In this document: positions 45,534 through 54,684 of the stretch, in pieces
Layout: each line of letters begins with the position of its first letter
Numbering within the stretch: the stretch's first letter is position 1
DNA from: Ignatzschineria ureiclastica
GTDB lineage: Bacteria > Pseudomonadota > Gammaproteobacteria > Cardiobacteriales > Wohlfahrtiimonadaceae
Length of the DNA stretch: 64,000 nucleotides
Direction: 5' to 3'
Assembly (NCBI RefSeq): GCF_003121845.1
Contig: NZ_QEWQ01000003.1
Location: 188,501 to 252,500, forward strand
The notes under the pieces: model-generated
The model's input: the letters and a program-made list of their open reading frames with translations, nothing else
Database searches by the model: none
Told to the model about the DNA's origin: nothing
Made by a program: the position numbers and the translations under genes

Positions 45534-46523
45534 TTACTCAGTATGACGACGTGACTTCCAATCGGCTATCACGCTCATGCCCGGCAATAGACCCTCATCT
45601 TTATTCACAGGTCTTGCACGCACTTCAAAAGTCCGTAGATCAAAATCGCCGGTTGCCTTTGTCGCCTGCCAGTTTGCAAACTGCCCTAAAGGATTGATTG
45701 CTTGAATATAGACATCGATACTCTTTTTAAGTGCCGGTACATAGATATTAAAATGATCGCCCACCGCTGCATAGTTAAGGTAATCTTCCCGAATATTAAA
45801 AGTTAACCAAAGATCATCCATATCAACGATAGAATAGAGTGGCGTACCAGGATTATAGAGTTGCCCTACTTCGGCGACTCTAACGGTCACTTGCCCATCT
45901 GCCGGTGAATAGACCGTTAGGGTTTCATAATCATTTTTAACTTGATTGAGTGCAGCGAGCGCTTGATCTACCTGTGCATCTGCTAAACGCTTCTGTTCAA
46001 TACTACTGCCGTTGACAGCAAGCTCATAATTCGCTTTTGCAGCAGAAGCCGCATCAACTGCCGAGCTAAATGAGTTTCGCGCAACATCTAAATTTTGTTG
46101 TGAGATCCCGCCTTTTGGTGCGGCTTGTTCCATTCGTTCAAGGTTGCTTTTCGCAAGTGCTAAATCCGCTTCTGCTTTCTCATATTGTGCCCGCATTGCT
46201 TCAATGGTTTCAGGACGGGTACTATAAACCACATCACGATTAGCCACCGACACATTATATTGCGCTTTCGCTGTTTCTAACTGCGTAGCAAGCGCTGGAC
46301 TCTCTAATTGTAAGAGCAGATCCCCTTTCTTTACTTTATCCCCTAATTCCGCATACAATGCCGTTGCTCGACCTTGTACCCGTACAGAGATATCGACACG
46401 ATTCGCCGCGACTTCCCCTTGGAAGACGAGCTCAGGACGATGATTAGAGATATAGTAGAGAGTAACAATAAGTAGGACAATAATTCCCACCAAAATTGCG
46501 ACAGTTTTTTTGATATTTTGCAT
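45534..46523 (-). CDS. HlyD-family membrane-fusion protein
   Basis: 329 residues from the ATG at 46523 (AAGG nine bases before it). Membrane anchor at about 6-23, barrel-sandwich/lipoyl halves around RVQGRATALYAELGDKVKKGDLLLQLES and YSPADGQVTVRVAEVGQLYNPG, and an alpha-helical hairpin between them. Links the inner-membrane permeases to an outer-membrane channel; no TolC-like gene is adjacent. First gene of the three-gene export operon. Confidence 0.9.
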   Translation of the reverse strand: MQNIKKTVAILVGIIVLLIVTLYYISNHRPELVFQGEVAANRVDISVRVQGRATALYAELGDKVKKGDLLLQLESPALATQLETAKAQYNVSVANRDVVYSTRPETIEAMRAQYEKAEADLALAKSNLERMEQAAPKGGISQQNLDVARNSFSSAVDAASAAKANYELAVNGSSIEQKRLADAQVDQALAALNQVKNDYETLTVYSPADGQVTVRVAEVGQLYNPGTPLYSIVDMDDLWLTFNIREDYLNYAAVGDHFNIYVPALKKSIDVYIQAINPLGQFANWQATKATGDFDLRTFEVRARPVNKDEGLLPGMSVIADWKSRRHTE

Positions 46524-46803
46524 AGGATTAAACCTTAATTGATCGTTATCCAAAGAGTGAATCTAATGAAAATTAGGTCTCATATAATAACACGATCATT
46601 GTCAATAGAGTTATCCCCAACTGATCACAATATCCCTATCTAACGCCATTTTTCACTATCTTATTGAAGATATTTATCTTTCATTCAGCAAATAAATACT
46701 ATTTTTTCCCATCACATCCTATTTTTAAAAAATAAAATGCCTTATCACAACCCATTTTATGGCGGATATTTTGAGATAAATCGAGAGATAATCCCGGAAT
46801 AAT

Positions 46804-46934
46804 ATAGTAATATCGGTTCAAAATAAGCTTATTTAAATGCCGGCGCATCGGCTGTAATAAGTCAGGAAGCCATTCTATCCGGCATCTTGCAAATGTTGTT
46901 TAAAATCATTTTTCTTAAACCCAATTTACTATAA
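46804..46934 (+). repeat. dispersed intergenic repeat, copy B
   Basis: Starts AGTAATATCGGTTCAAAATA, as copy A does, contains TTCTATCCGGCATCTTGCAA and ends CTTAAACCCAATTTACTATA. Shorter than copy C by an internal segment. The remaining parts of the 46524-47093 gap show no gene. Confidence 0.75.
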
Positions 46935-47093
46935 ACCACTTCAATGATAAAAATAGCTAAACAACTCCATTAACACGCCTATTCTCATTGAAAATTTAAA
47001 TAAAATAGCTGAAATAAAATATCCTATGAATCCTATAGGGTATAGGGATCCGCTCTCCTCCCCTCTCTTTGATTTGAGTCCATTGCGGCACAA

Positions 47094-48353
47094 TCACTTT
47101 TCAAAATAAGAAAAGCCTTCTAAATTAATACTCGAACGAAAATCAGTAATTAAGTCCGCAACAATATTGGCGCTGCCGGCAGCTAGGGTAAATCCTAAAC
47201 TACCATGGCCGACATTCAACCATAAATTGCGATATTGAGTTCGCCCTAAAATAGGGGATCCTTTCGGCGTTGCAGGACGTAGGCCGCTCCAAGCTCGCGC
47301 CTGATCTAATCCTTTAATTTCGGGAAACGTTGCTTGAACCTGCGTTTTAAGGGCATCTATTCGCCGAGTTCTAATGCCACTCTTGTCATATCCGATATCC
47401 ACCATTGCGGCAATACGTAATCGATCCCCTAATTGTGCATAAACGGTTTTATGGGCATAATCGGTCACACTTAATGTGGGAATGGTTTGTGCCTCAAATT
47501 GAGATTCAGCATTTTCAAGTGTTAAGCTGTAGCCTTTTAACGGATAGATCGGTAGATCAATCTTCAGAGGTTTCACTAACGCTCGACTCTCATTGCCGGC
47601 ACAGATCACTAGATGTTTCACTAGCATCTCTCCTTGGGAGGTTTGCAGCGCAACAACGCGCCCTTCTCGCTCAACTATATGATTTACTTTGCAATCTGTC
47701 ACTAAGGTAAATTGTGAAGAGCGCTGTAGATAATCTAAGAGCGATAAACAGTAGGCGTAAGAATCGGCGGTTTCATCAAAAGGAGCATAGATTCCGCCTT
47801 GAATATTTGAGCGAGTAGCCGTTAAAGCCGGCTCTAATTCACAGACTTCATCGGCATTTAAAACTTGTTGAAATTCAGGATCGATTTTTTCCCGCGCCTG
47901 AGTAAAATCGGAGGCACTCCGATGAAGAATTAATTTTCCAGAACGTTGCCAATGAAAATCTTGTGTCAAAATCTCCCGGCGCCAGTGCGTTAAAATCGAT
48001 TGACTATAGAGTGATAACCGTAAGAGATGAGCCTCTGTGATCTGATGTTGCCGCTTATTGCAAGCGCGCATAAATTGTAACAACCAACGCCACTGAGTAA
48101 GTGAGGGTTGTAGCCGCATATTAAGTGGGGAGCTAATCCTCCCCATCCACTTAATCCCTTGCCAAATCACGCCCCGATCGGCTAAGGGTGATACATACCG
48201 ATAACTTAGTTGACCTCCGTTAGCAAAGCTTGCGCCTTGTCCAACGCCATCTTCAGCATCTAAGAGCGTGACATGCGCCCCTTTTAGAATGAGCGCTAAT
48301 GCTGTCGATAGGCCAATTACTCCTCCACCTACAATAGTGATATATTTTGCCAT
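47094..48353 (-). CDS. dadA: D-amino-acid dehydrogenase, DadA family
   Basis: 419 residues, FAD-dependent DAO-superfamily oxidase/dehydrogenase. The dinucleotide fold is at IVGGGVIGLSTALALILKGA (6-25); QGASFANGGQLSYRYVSPLAD is the family's second motif; GLRPATPKGSPILGRT and GHGSLGFTLAAGSA close the FAD site. Membrane-associated deamination of D-amino acids such as D-alanine. Its neighbour upstream on the same strand is a LysR regulator, 70 bases away. No alanine racemase gene nearby. Confidence 0.87.
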   Translation of the reverse strand: MAKYITIVGGGVIGLSTALALILKGAHVTLLDAEDGVGQGASFANGGQLSYRYVSPLADRGVIWQGIKWMGRISSPLNMRLQPSLTQWRWLLQFMRACNKRQHQITEAHLLRLSLYSQSILTHWRREILTQDFHWQRSGKLILHRSASDFTQAREKIDPEFQQVLNADEVCELEPALTATRSNIQGGIYAPFDETADSYAYCLSLLDYLQRSSQFTLVTDCKVNHIVEREGRVVALQTSQGEMLVKHLVICAGNESRALVKPLKIDLPIYPLKGYSLTLENAESQFEAQTIPTLSVTDYAHKTVYAQLGDRLRIAAMVDIGYDKSGIRTRRIDALKTQVQATFPEIKGLDQARAWSGLRPATPKGSPILGRTQYRNLWLNVGHGSLGFTLAAGSANIVADLITDFRSSINLEGFSYFEK

Positions 48354-48423
48354 CTTTTATTATTTAACCTCTAAGATCGGTAAGAATCATTAAAGAGGAT
48401 TTAAAAGATAACCACAATTGACA

Positions 48424-49317
48424 TTATCGTACTTGGTATAACTTTTGGTTATGATCTTTGAGACGCTTCTGCAAAAAACGGTGCAATAATCGTTGATAAT
48501 CTTGTGCAATTTTACGTAAAGGACGCTCGGCCTGGTGCATAATACAGAGATCTAACATCAGAGGTTCCGATAGAGGATAAATCATTGATAATGGCAAAAC
48601 TTCCATCGCCGAAAAGATATCACTAATTGTGCAACCAATCCCCCGTTTTACAAATTCTGCCGCCATATAATAAGTATGCACATTCAGCTGAGGGGTTTGA
48701 AAGGTGCGATATTGATGAATTAGCATCGAAAGAGAATCAGCACCGGGATTAATCCAACGAGATTCATCAATCGCTTCTACCGACATCTGCTTCCCATTAA
48801 TCGGGGAGGCATCGAGATATACAAGCGGTACTTTAGCAATCGGAATCGATGAGATCCCCTGTTCTTTAAGCGGTTTAAAGCTAATGGCAAAATCGAGTTG
48901 ATAGCTGTTGAGTAAACGTAATAGTTCGGTCGTATGATAGGTACTTACCTCAATATTACCCTGCGGATGTAAACGGATAAATTCAGCGGTTACTTCAGGG
49001 ATTAAACTTAATCCTAGGCTCGGCAAACAGCCAATCGAAAGATCGCCCTGAGGTTTTTCTGCTAAATTTTCAGCAATGGCTTGAAAACCACTCAATTCTT
49101 CATAGACCGTTTTGGCTTTATCATAGAGAATAAGCCCCTCTTTAGTCGGGATCAACTTCCCCCGTACGCGCTCAAAAAGCGGATACCCTAAGCGTATCTC
49201 CGCATGCTTAATCGTTTTACTCACCGCAGGTTGTGAAACATTGAGCATATCCGCAGCTCTTGAAATAGATCCACAAAGCATTACCGCATAAAAAGCCTCT
49301 AAATGACGCGCATTCAT
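48424..49317 (-). CDS. LysR-family transcriptional regulator
   Basis: 297 residues. N-terminal winged helix-turn-helix (MNARHLEAFYAVMLCGSISRAADMLNVSQPAVSKTIK, 1-37) and a C-terminal periplasmic-binding-like effector domain. Same strand as and directly before dadA, so it may be co-transcribed with and control it, perhaps sensing a D-amino acid. The N-terminal sequence resembles NocR/OccR-type opine and amino-acid regulators. Confidence 0.88.
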   Translation of the reverse strand: MNARHLEAFYAVMLCGSISRAADMLNVSQPAVSKTIKHAEIRLGYPLFERVRGKLIPTKEGLILYDKAKTVYEELSGFQAIAENLAEKPQGDLSIGCLPSLGLSLIPEVTAEFIRLHPQGNIEVSTYHTTELLRLLNSYQLDFAISFKPLKEQGISSIPIAKVPLVYLDASPINGKQMSVEAIDESRWINPGADSLSMLIHQYRTFQTPQLNVHTYYMAAEFVKRGIGCTISDIFSAMEVLPLSMIYPLSEPLMLDLCIMHQAERPLRKIAQDYQRLLHRFLQKRLKDHNQKLYQVR

Positions 49318-49951
49318 ATCGATCCTTTCTCATCAATTATTTTTCAGATAGCACTTATGATACAAGATCGTACAAGAAAAGTGCGGATTGAAATACTTGG
49401 AAAAATAAGCGCAGTGACATTTCTAATCGCTATCTCTCCTAGTGATTATAGTCAATTGGATTTAAGACAAGGTTTTTAAGTGACTACTATGGGATCTTAA
49501 AAAAGATCCAATATTATATAGATTAACTTATTATATATAATGTTTATTAGAACTTAATCTATCGATTATTACTATCAGCCCCTATAAATAGGATTCTAAC
49601 AATAAGCGTGATGAGAATAAAACCTATAATAACACTCTCTAACAAACCCCAACTTAATATAATTAAATCAAATAATTACATCAAACGCATACAGTAATTC
49701 TCTCAAAAGATATCGCTCACTATAGACTTTTTACAAGCTCACTCCCTCGCTTTCAGAAAAGAGCATTTGTCAATTTTTTTAAATATTATTAAAAATAAAT
49801 ATTGATTTAATTAGATTATTTATATAATATTACCTACATAACAAATGTACTAATTAAATCATTCGTTATTAGTTAATATATTATTGATTATATATTAACC
49901 TATCTGTTTGTAATTCAATCATATTATACTCAAACCTATGAAGGAGAATAT
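49318..49951. other. long AT-rich intergenic region
   Basis: 634 bases. The only structured part is the repeat fragment at 49447-49503. The right half (49750-49900) is extremely AT-rich with runs of TTAATTA/ATATTA and could hold a UP-element promoter for the small membrane genes. No gene seen. Confidence 0.5.
49447..49503 (-). repeat. terminal fragment of the dispersed repeat (copy F)
   Basis: TATAGTCAATTGGATTTAAG ... GTGACTACTATGGGATCTTAA matches the outer end of copy C and the fragment at 7013. Confidence 0.6.
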
Positions 49952-50146
49952 ATGAAAGGTATCGGTGTTGCACTTTTTGTAATAGGAATTATTGGATTAT
50001 TACTCTGTGTGCTTATGCTTAAAGATATTGATGTTGTTGCTGCAGGTGCGGTTGCGGCGGTAGTAGGTATCTTAAATGGTATCGGCTTCTTCCACTTAAG
50101 TACCCTTTTAAGCAAGAAAGAAATTTCTCAACAAACAAATAGTTAA
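49952..50146 (+). CDS. small membrane protein, tandem paralogue 1
   Basis: 64 residues: MKGIGVALFVIGIIGLLLCV (helix 1), a short loop MLKDIDVVA, helix 2 (AAGAVAAVVGILNGIGFF) and a polar tail. AAGGAGAAT precedes the ATG. A paralogue with 60-70% identity follows 130 bases later, so a gene duplication. Function unknown; glycine-rich helices suggest oligomer packing. Confidence 0.75.
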   Translation: MKGIGVALFVIGIIGLLLCVLMLKDIDVVAAGAVAAVVGILNGIGFFHLSTLLSKKEISQQTNS

Positions 50147-50276
50147 TTGATATTTCACTAGGGCAATGTTTTGTGTCCTATCGAAGATTATTCTGCTCAA
50201 TAATCCTAAATAGTAGATCAATTTCACTGCCTTAGCTTACTTTTAAATTTTACTTTTAAACAGAAGGAAAATAGAT

Positions 50277-50447
50277 ATGAAAGGTATTGGTGTAGCATTA
50301 TTCATCGTAGGTATCGTAGGCTTATTACTTTGTGCAGTGATGCTCAAAGATATTGATGTAGTTGCAGCAGCGGCTGTTGCTTCTGTAATCGGTATTTTAA
50401 GCGGAATCGGTTTCTTCCAATTAAGCGGTCACCTTGATAAGAAGTAA
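50277..50447 (+). CDS. small membrane protein, tandem paralogue 2
   Basis: 56 residues, MKGIGVALFIVGIVGLLLCA then KDIDVVAAAAVASVIGILSG, ending HLDKK. Same two-helix plan and near-identical first 20 residues as its neighbour; lacks the longer polar tail. Good ribosome site GAAGGAAAATAG. Confidence 0.75.
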   Translation: MKGIGVALFIVGIVGLLLCAVMLKDIDVVAAAAVASVIGILSGIGFFQLSGHLDKK

Positions 50448-50592
50448 ATGCCAACCAGCATAAAATAGAAGTCATCAATCATATGATGCATTTCTATCAG
50501 TCTATAAGATTATCCAATCATTCATAAAGTATACTGTAAGCCCTCAAACCTAAGTCAGATACCTCAAATGAGGATTGCGATAATCTTACCCT

Positions 50593-50628
50593 AAACCCCA
50601 TAATCTTTCTAAGAGATTGTGGGGTTTT
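50593..50628 (+). terminator. terminator after the small membrane gene pair
   Basis: AAACCCCATAATCT / AGATTGTGGGGTTTT stem. The rest of the 50448-50871 gap shows nothing recognisable. Confidence 0.85.
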
Positions 50629-50871
50629 CTAATAGGTGTTTATAATAAGGCTTTATAATAGAACTACTTATTAAGTTCTTCACCTATCTTAAAAAAACAG
50701 AACGATATATTTTTATGTATTATGATATACCTTAGATGCCATAAAATAATACCTACAGTATGATGCATTACAAGAGTATATAGATCATAAATAGCTATAA
50801 CAAATCACTACCAGTATGGTATTGATTATCTAATATAGACTTCAATGAAACAATAGAAATAAAGGACAATA

Positions 50872-51132
50872 ATGAAACAGCCCTCTTCCCTTGATCGCTA
50901 TAAACTTCCTCCACAAGCGCTCCATATTTTAGTACCGCTATTTCTCTCCGGTAGTATGTCCTGTATTGTCTCATTAGTGAGTACACTCATGAGTATCGGC
51001 TTCGCGGGGTTTGTCTTTAAAGAATGGCTAGGTGCTTGGATGTTCTCTTGGCTCATCGCCTTTCCCTCAGTCCTCATTCTATTGCCAATTATGCGTAAGT
51101 TTGCCAGTTTCTTTATTCGAAAAAATCCTTAA
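50872..51132 (+). CDS. DUF2798 membrane protein
   Basis: 86 residues with two helices (about 18-42 and 50-75). LVPLFLSGSMSCIVSLVSTL and WLIAFPSVLILLPIMRK are typical of DUF2798, small inner-membrane proteins of unknown function. Convergent with pnp. Ribosome site AAAGGAC seven bases before the ATG. Confidence 0.8.
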   Translation: MKQPSSLDRYKLPPQALHILVPLFLSGSMSCIVSLVSTLMSIGFAGFVFKEWLGAWMFSWLIAFPSVLILLPIMRKFASFFIRKNP

Positions 51133-51177
51133 CTTTTGAATAGTTAAACACAGAAACGATACTTTTGTAGCCCCAAT

Positions 51178-51217
51178 AAAAAACGCTAAAGCGGAATTAA
51201 TGTCCACCTTAGCGTTT
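51178..51217. terminator. bidirectional terminator between DUF2798 gene and pnp
   Basis: AAACGCTAA / TTAGCGTTTTG stem with an A-run on the left and a T-run on the right. Confidence 0.8.
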
Positions 51218-51319
51218 TGTTGTATTCAATCATTGACTACATAGAGAGCGATTGAAGGATTGATCACTCATTGATGAGTCATTCCTCCTTCAAGTCGTTC
51301 ATATCAAAATTTTAAGCGA

Positions 51320-53410
51320 TTACTCAACATCTTTCATCGTTAAACGGATACGGCCCTGACGGTCGATCTCAAGTACTTTTACTTTCACTACTTGCCCTAC
51401 CGCTAAATGATCACCCACATTAGAGATACGCTCTTCTGAAGGGATTTGTGATACGTGAACCATACCATCTTGACCAGGACGAAGATTCACAAAAGCACCG
51501 AAGTCCATGATACGTACAACCGGCGCTTCATATACTGAACCGATTTCGATATCAGAAGTAATCTCTTCAATGCGTTTTTTCGCAGCTTCTGCTTGATCAT
51601 TATTCACCGCAGAGATACGCACTTCACCGCTATCTTCGATTTCGATAATGGCACCCGTTTCTTCGGTAATCGCACGAATTGTCACGCCGCCTTTACCGAT
51701 CACATCACGAATCTTATCTGGATTGATACGAATCGTCGTGATACGTGGTGCAAATTCAGAGATTGAATCACGTGATTCACTGATCACTTTATTCATCTCA
51801 TCAAGAATATGTAATCTTGCCACTTTAGCTTGTGATAATGCAGTATCCATGATCTCTTTCGTGATACCATCAATTTTGATATCCATCTGAAGCGCTGTAA
51901 TACCATCTTTTGTTCCAGCGACTTTAAAGTCCATATCGCCAAGATGATCTTCATCACCAAGAATATCGGTTAATACCGCATATTGCTCGCCTTCTTTAAT
52001 AAGCCCCATCGCAATACCGGCCACAGGTGCTTTTAAAGGTACACCGGCATCCATAAGCGCAAGTGAGCTTCCGCAGACTGAGGCCATTGAGCTTGAGCCA
52101 TTGGATTCTGTGATTTCAGATACCACACGAATCGTGTATGGATACTCTTCCATATTCGGCAATACCGCAGCAACACCGCGTTTTGCCAAGTTACCATGAC
52201 CAATTTCACGACGTTTTGGTGAACCTACACGTCCTGTTTCGCCGACTGAATAGGGAGGAAAGTTATAGTGCAGCATAAAGCTCTCTTTATACTCACCTGA
52301 AAGCGCATCGATAATCTGCGCATCACGCTCCGTACCTAATGTTGCAACCACCATTGCTTGCGTTTCACCACGAGTAAAGAGTGCAGAACCATGAGTGCGT
52401 TTTAATACACCAACGCGCGATACGATTGGACGAACTGTTTTAGTATCACGACCATCAATACGTGGCTCACCTGCAATGATTTGACCACGAACGATATCCG
52501 CACTAATACGACCAATTTCTGCCGAAACTTCTGCCGCTGTAAAACTATCTTCGTCATCAGAAACTAGTGCTTCAATCGCTTTCTCTTTTGCTGCATTAAT
52601 AGCCGCACCACGATCTTGTTTAACGGTAATTTTGAATGCCGCTTCTAAATCTTTACGCGCAATATCTGATACTGCAGTTTGTAGCGCAATGTTCGCTTCA
52701 GGCGCTTCGAATGGGAATGGATCATTACCCACTTTATCTGCAAGTGCTTTGATATTTTCGATCACCACTTGGAATTCGTTATGACCAAACATCACAGCGC
52801 CGAGCATCACTTCTTCACTTAAAAGGTTCGCTTCAGATTCCACCATTAATACTGCATTTTCAGTACCGGCAACCACTAAATCAAGATCAGACGTCTCTAG
52901 CTCTGTACGTGTTGGGTTAATGATATATTGACCATTTTTATAACCAACGCGCGCAGCACCTAATGGCCCATTGTAAGGTAATCTTGCAATTGAAAGAGCC
53001 GCTGATGCACCGATCATCGCAACGATATCTGTGCTGATTTCTGGGTTGATTGATACAACCATCGCCACGATTTGCACTTCATTGGTGAATGCTTCGTGGA
53101 AAAGTGGGCGGATAGGACGATCGATCAAACGTGAGATTAAGATCTCTTGCTCAGAAGGACGACCTTCGCGACGGAAGAAGCCACCTGGGATTTTACCGGC
53201 AGCATAGGTTTTTTCTTGATAATCCACTGTTAATGGAAAGAAGTCACGACCAGGATCTGCGCTTTTTGCTGCAACAACAGAGACAAATACGGTTGTACCT
53301 TCCATATCTACCATTACCGCAGCCGTTGCTTGACGCGCGATTTCAGCAGTTTCGATCGTAACCTTACGACCACCATAGGTAAATTCTTGTACGATTGGTT
53401 CTAATTTCAT
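51320..53410 (-). CDS. pnp: polynucleotide phosphorylase
   Basis: 696 residues, standard length. Phosphorolytic 3'-5' exonuclease and degradosome component. Two RNase PH-like domains (about 10-140 and 305-530) flank a helical domain. A KH domain ([20 protein letters not shown], ~560) and an S1 domain ([20 protein letters not shown], ~620) end the protein. Downstream of rpsO on the same strand, the classic order. A long hairpin in its 5' leader suggests RNase III autoregulation. Confidence 0.97.
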   Translation of the reverse strand: MKLEPIVQEFTYGGRKVTIETAEIARQATAAVMVDMEGTTVFVSVVAAKSADPGRDFFPLTVDYQEKTYAAGKIPGGFFRREGRPSEQEILISRLIDRPIRPLFHEAFTNEVQIVAMVVSINPEISTDIVAMIGASAALSIARLPYNGPLGAARVGYKNGQYIINPTRTELETSDLDLVVAGTENAVLMVESEANLLSEEVMLGAVMFGHNEFQVVIENIKALADKVGNDPFPFEAPEANIALQTAVSDIARKDLEAAFKITVKQDRGAAINAAKEKAIEALVSDDEDSFTAAEVSAEIGRISADIVRGQIIAGEPRIDGRDTKTVRPIVSRVGVLKRTHGSALFTRGETQAMVVATLGTERDAQIIDALSGEYKESFMLHYNFPPYSVGETGRVGSPKRREIGHGNLAKRGVAAVLPNMEEYPYTIRVVSEITESNGSSSMASVCGSSLALMDAGVPLKAPVAGIAMGLIKEGEQYAVLTDILGDEDHLGDMDFKVAGTKDGITALQMDIKIDGITKEIMDTALSQAKVARLHILDEMNKVISESRDSISEFAPRITTIRINPDKIRDVIGKGGVTIRAITEETGAIIEIEDSGEVRISAVNNDQAEAAKKRIEEITSDIEIGSVYEAPVVRIMDFGAFVNLRPGQDGMVHVSQIPSEERISNVGDHLAVGQVVKVKVLEIDRQGRIRLTMKDVE

Positions 53411-53437
53411 AATTTCCTCTTATTTTTAATTCTCAAA

Positions 53438-53542
53438 GCCTTTAATAAAGCCTATAGAATCTAAGGGAACTGTTTTAATGCTCTGACAAAGATCATCACA
53501 GAGCCTTAAAACAGTGCCCCTATAGATATCTCTATTAAAGGC
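53438..53542 (-). promoter_or_regulatory. long stem-loop in the pnp 5' leader
   Basis: Arms GCCTTTAATA / TATTAAAGGC, CTATAG / CTATAG, ACTGTTTTAA / TTAAAACAGT and GCTCTG / CAGAGC nest in order to give a ~45-bp interrupted stem ending 28 bases before the pnp ATG. E. coli pnp has a comparable RNase III-cut leader hairpin used for autocontrol; the same role is inferred here. Confidence 0.75.
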
Positions 53543-53640
53543 CAACATAACAAACCGATGATCGATCTGTTTTACTACTATCTTTCTGCGAATAATTCTC
53601 ATTGATCACTCATTGAGTATCACTTCGCAGTAAAATATAT

Positions 53641-53674
53641 AAAAAACCCTCACATAAAACTTATGCGAGGGCTA
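53641..53674 (-). terminator. terminator or attenuator after rpsO
   Basis: Leftward CCCTCGCATAAG / TTATGTGAGGG followed by TTTTTT; partial read-through would feed pnp. Confidence 0.85.
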
Positions 53675-53750
53675 CATTTCACAGACAGATTACACCTAGC
53701 GCATAGATTGTGTGCGAAATATAATCTGCGAGAAACTGCATCTTTATCAA

Positions 53751-54017
53751 TTAACGACGTAATGATAAACGATCGATAAGATCTTGATAACGACCTAGAT
53801 CTTTTGATTTTAAGTATGTAAGCAATTTACGACGTTTGTTTACCATTTGAAGAAGACCACGACGTGAGTGATGATCTTTTTTATTCACTGCAAAATGCGC
53901 TTGAAGTGCATTAATGTTGAATGTTAAAAGTGCAACTTGCACTTCTGGTGAACCTGTGTCGTTTGCGCCACGACCAAAATCTTTAACGATCTCTGCTTTT
54001 TTCTCAACTGATAACAT
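53751..54017 (-). CDS. rpsO: 30S ribosomal protein S15
   Basis: 88 residues from [11 protein letters not shown] (GGAG eight bases upstream), family normal 88-89. [19 protein letters not shown] and [21 protein letters not shown] are diagnostic. Binds 16S rRNA early in 30S assembly. Upstream of pnp as in most gammaproteobacteria. Confidence 0.97.
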   Translation of the reverse strand: MLSVEKKAEIVKDFGRGANDTGSPEVQVALLTFNINALQAHFAVNKKDHHSRRGLLQMVNKRRKLLTYLKSKDLGRYQDLIDRLSLRR

Positions 54018-54107
54018 AAATTTAAACTCCAAAATAATATAAAAGTGTCAATGGCGATGACAGCATTTACTGCCGGCATTATAGTATGATTCCGTTAAAA
54101 TACCAAA

Positions 54108-54683
54108 CTAATTCCATTGCCTATTTAAATTATCGCCTGCTTGTAATCCAAGCTTCTCAGCCATACCCGCATTGAGCTCAAGCACATATTTCCCCGGCGC
54201 TTTTGAGGGATAAGATGGACAGTGGGCACTCTTGCAAGGCTCAGCAGTGACAATATCCACAATCTCACCATTTTCCGCAATATAGATAATATCTAGCGGG
54301 ATAAGCGTATTTTTCATCCAAAAAGAGAGCGGTTGCGTAGAGGGAAACATAAAGAGCATTCCCCGATCTTCCGGCATTGATTCTCGATACATCAATCCTT
54401 TAGCCTGAGCATAGCCATCTAGTGCTAACTCCACTAAAATAGGTTGTCCCCCGACAATCATCTCCCCTTCCCGTAAACCAGAAATAGGTGACAAACCAAA
54501 ACTTGGCTTAACAATACCAGCTCGATTTTGTTGAAAAGTCACTAGATCAGGACTCTGTGTCACCGCTTGTTGTCCAATGGCCAAGTTATTAGTGACAGTT
54601 AGCAATCCTAAGCTACCTACCACCGTCAGCAATAATGTCCGTTTCCACAGTTTGATCGATTTTTGCATCTCTGATAGTCCCAT
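54108..54683 (-). CDS. DUF192 family exported protein
   Basis: 191 residues from the ATG at 54683, one base after the roxA stop; a second ATG at 54668 is possible. A hydrophobic signal/anchor lies at about 13-34. The DUF192 core shows GLMYRESMPEDRGMLFMFPS, LSFWMKNTLIPLDIIYI and APGKYVLELNAGMAEKLGL, all conserved. A CKSAHCPSY cysteine pair is extra. Function unknown. Coupled to roxA. Confidence 0.87.
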   Translation of the reverse strand: MGLSEMQKSIKLWKRTLLLTVVGSLGLLTVTNNLAIGQQAVTQSPDLVTFQQNRAGIVKPSFGLSPISGLREGEMIVGGQPILVELALDGYAQAKGLMYRESMPEDRGMLFMFPSTQPLSFWMKNTLIPLDIIYIAENGEIVDIVTAEPCKSAHCPSYPSKAPGKYVLELNAGMAEKLGLQAGDNLNRQWN

Positions 54684-54684
54684 A

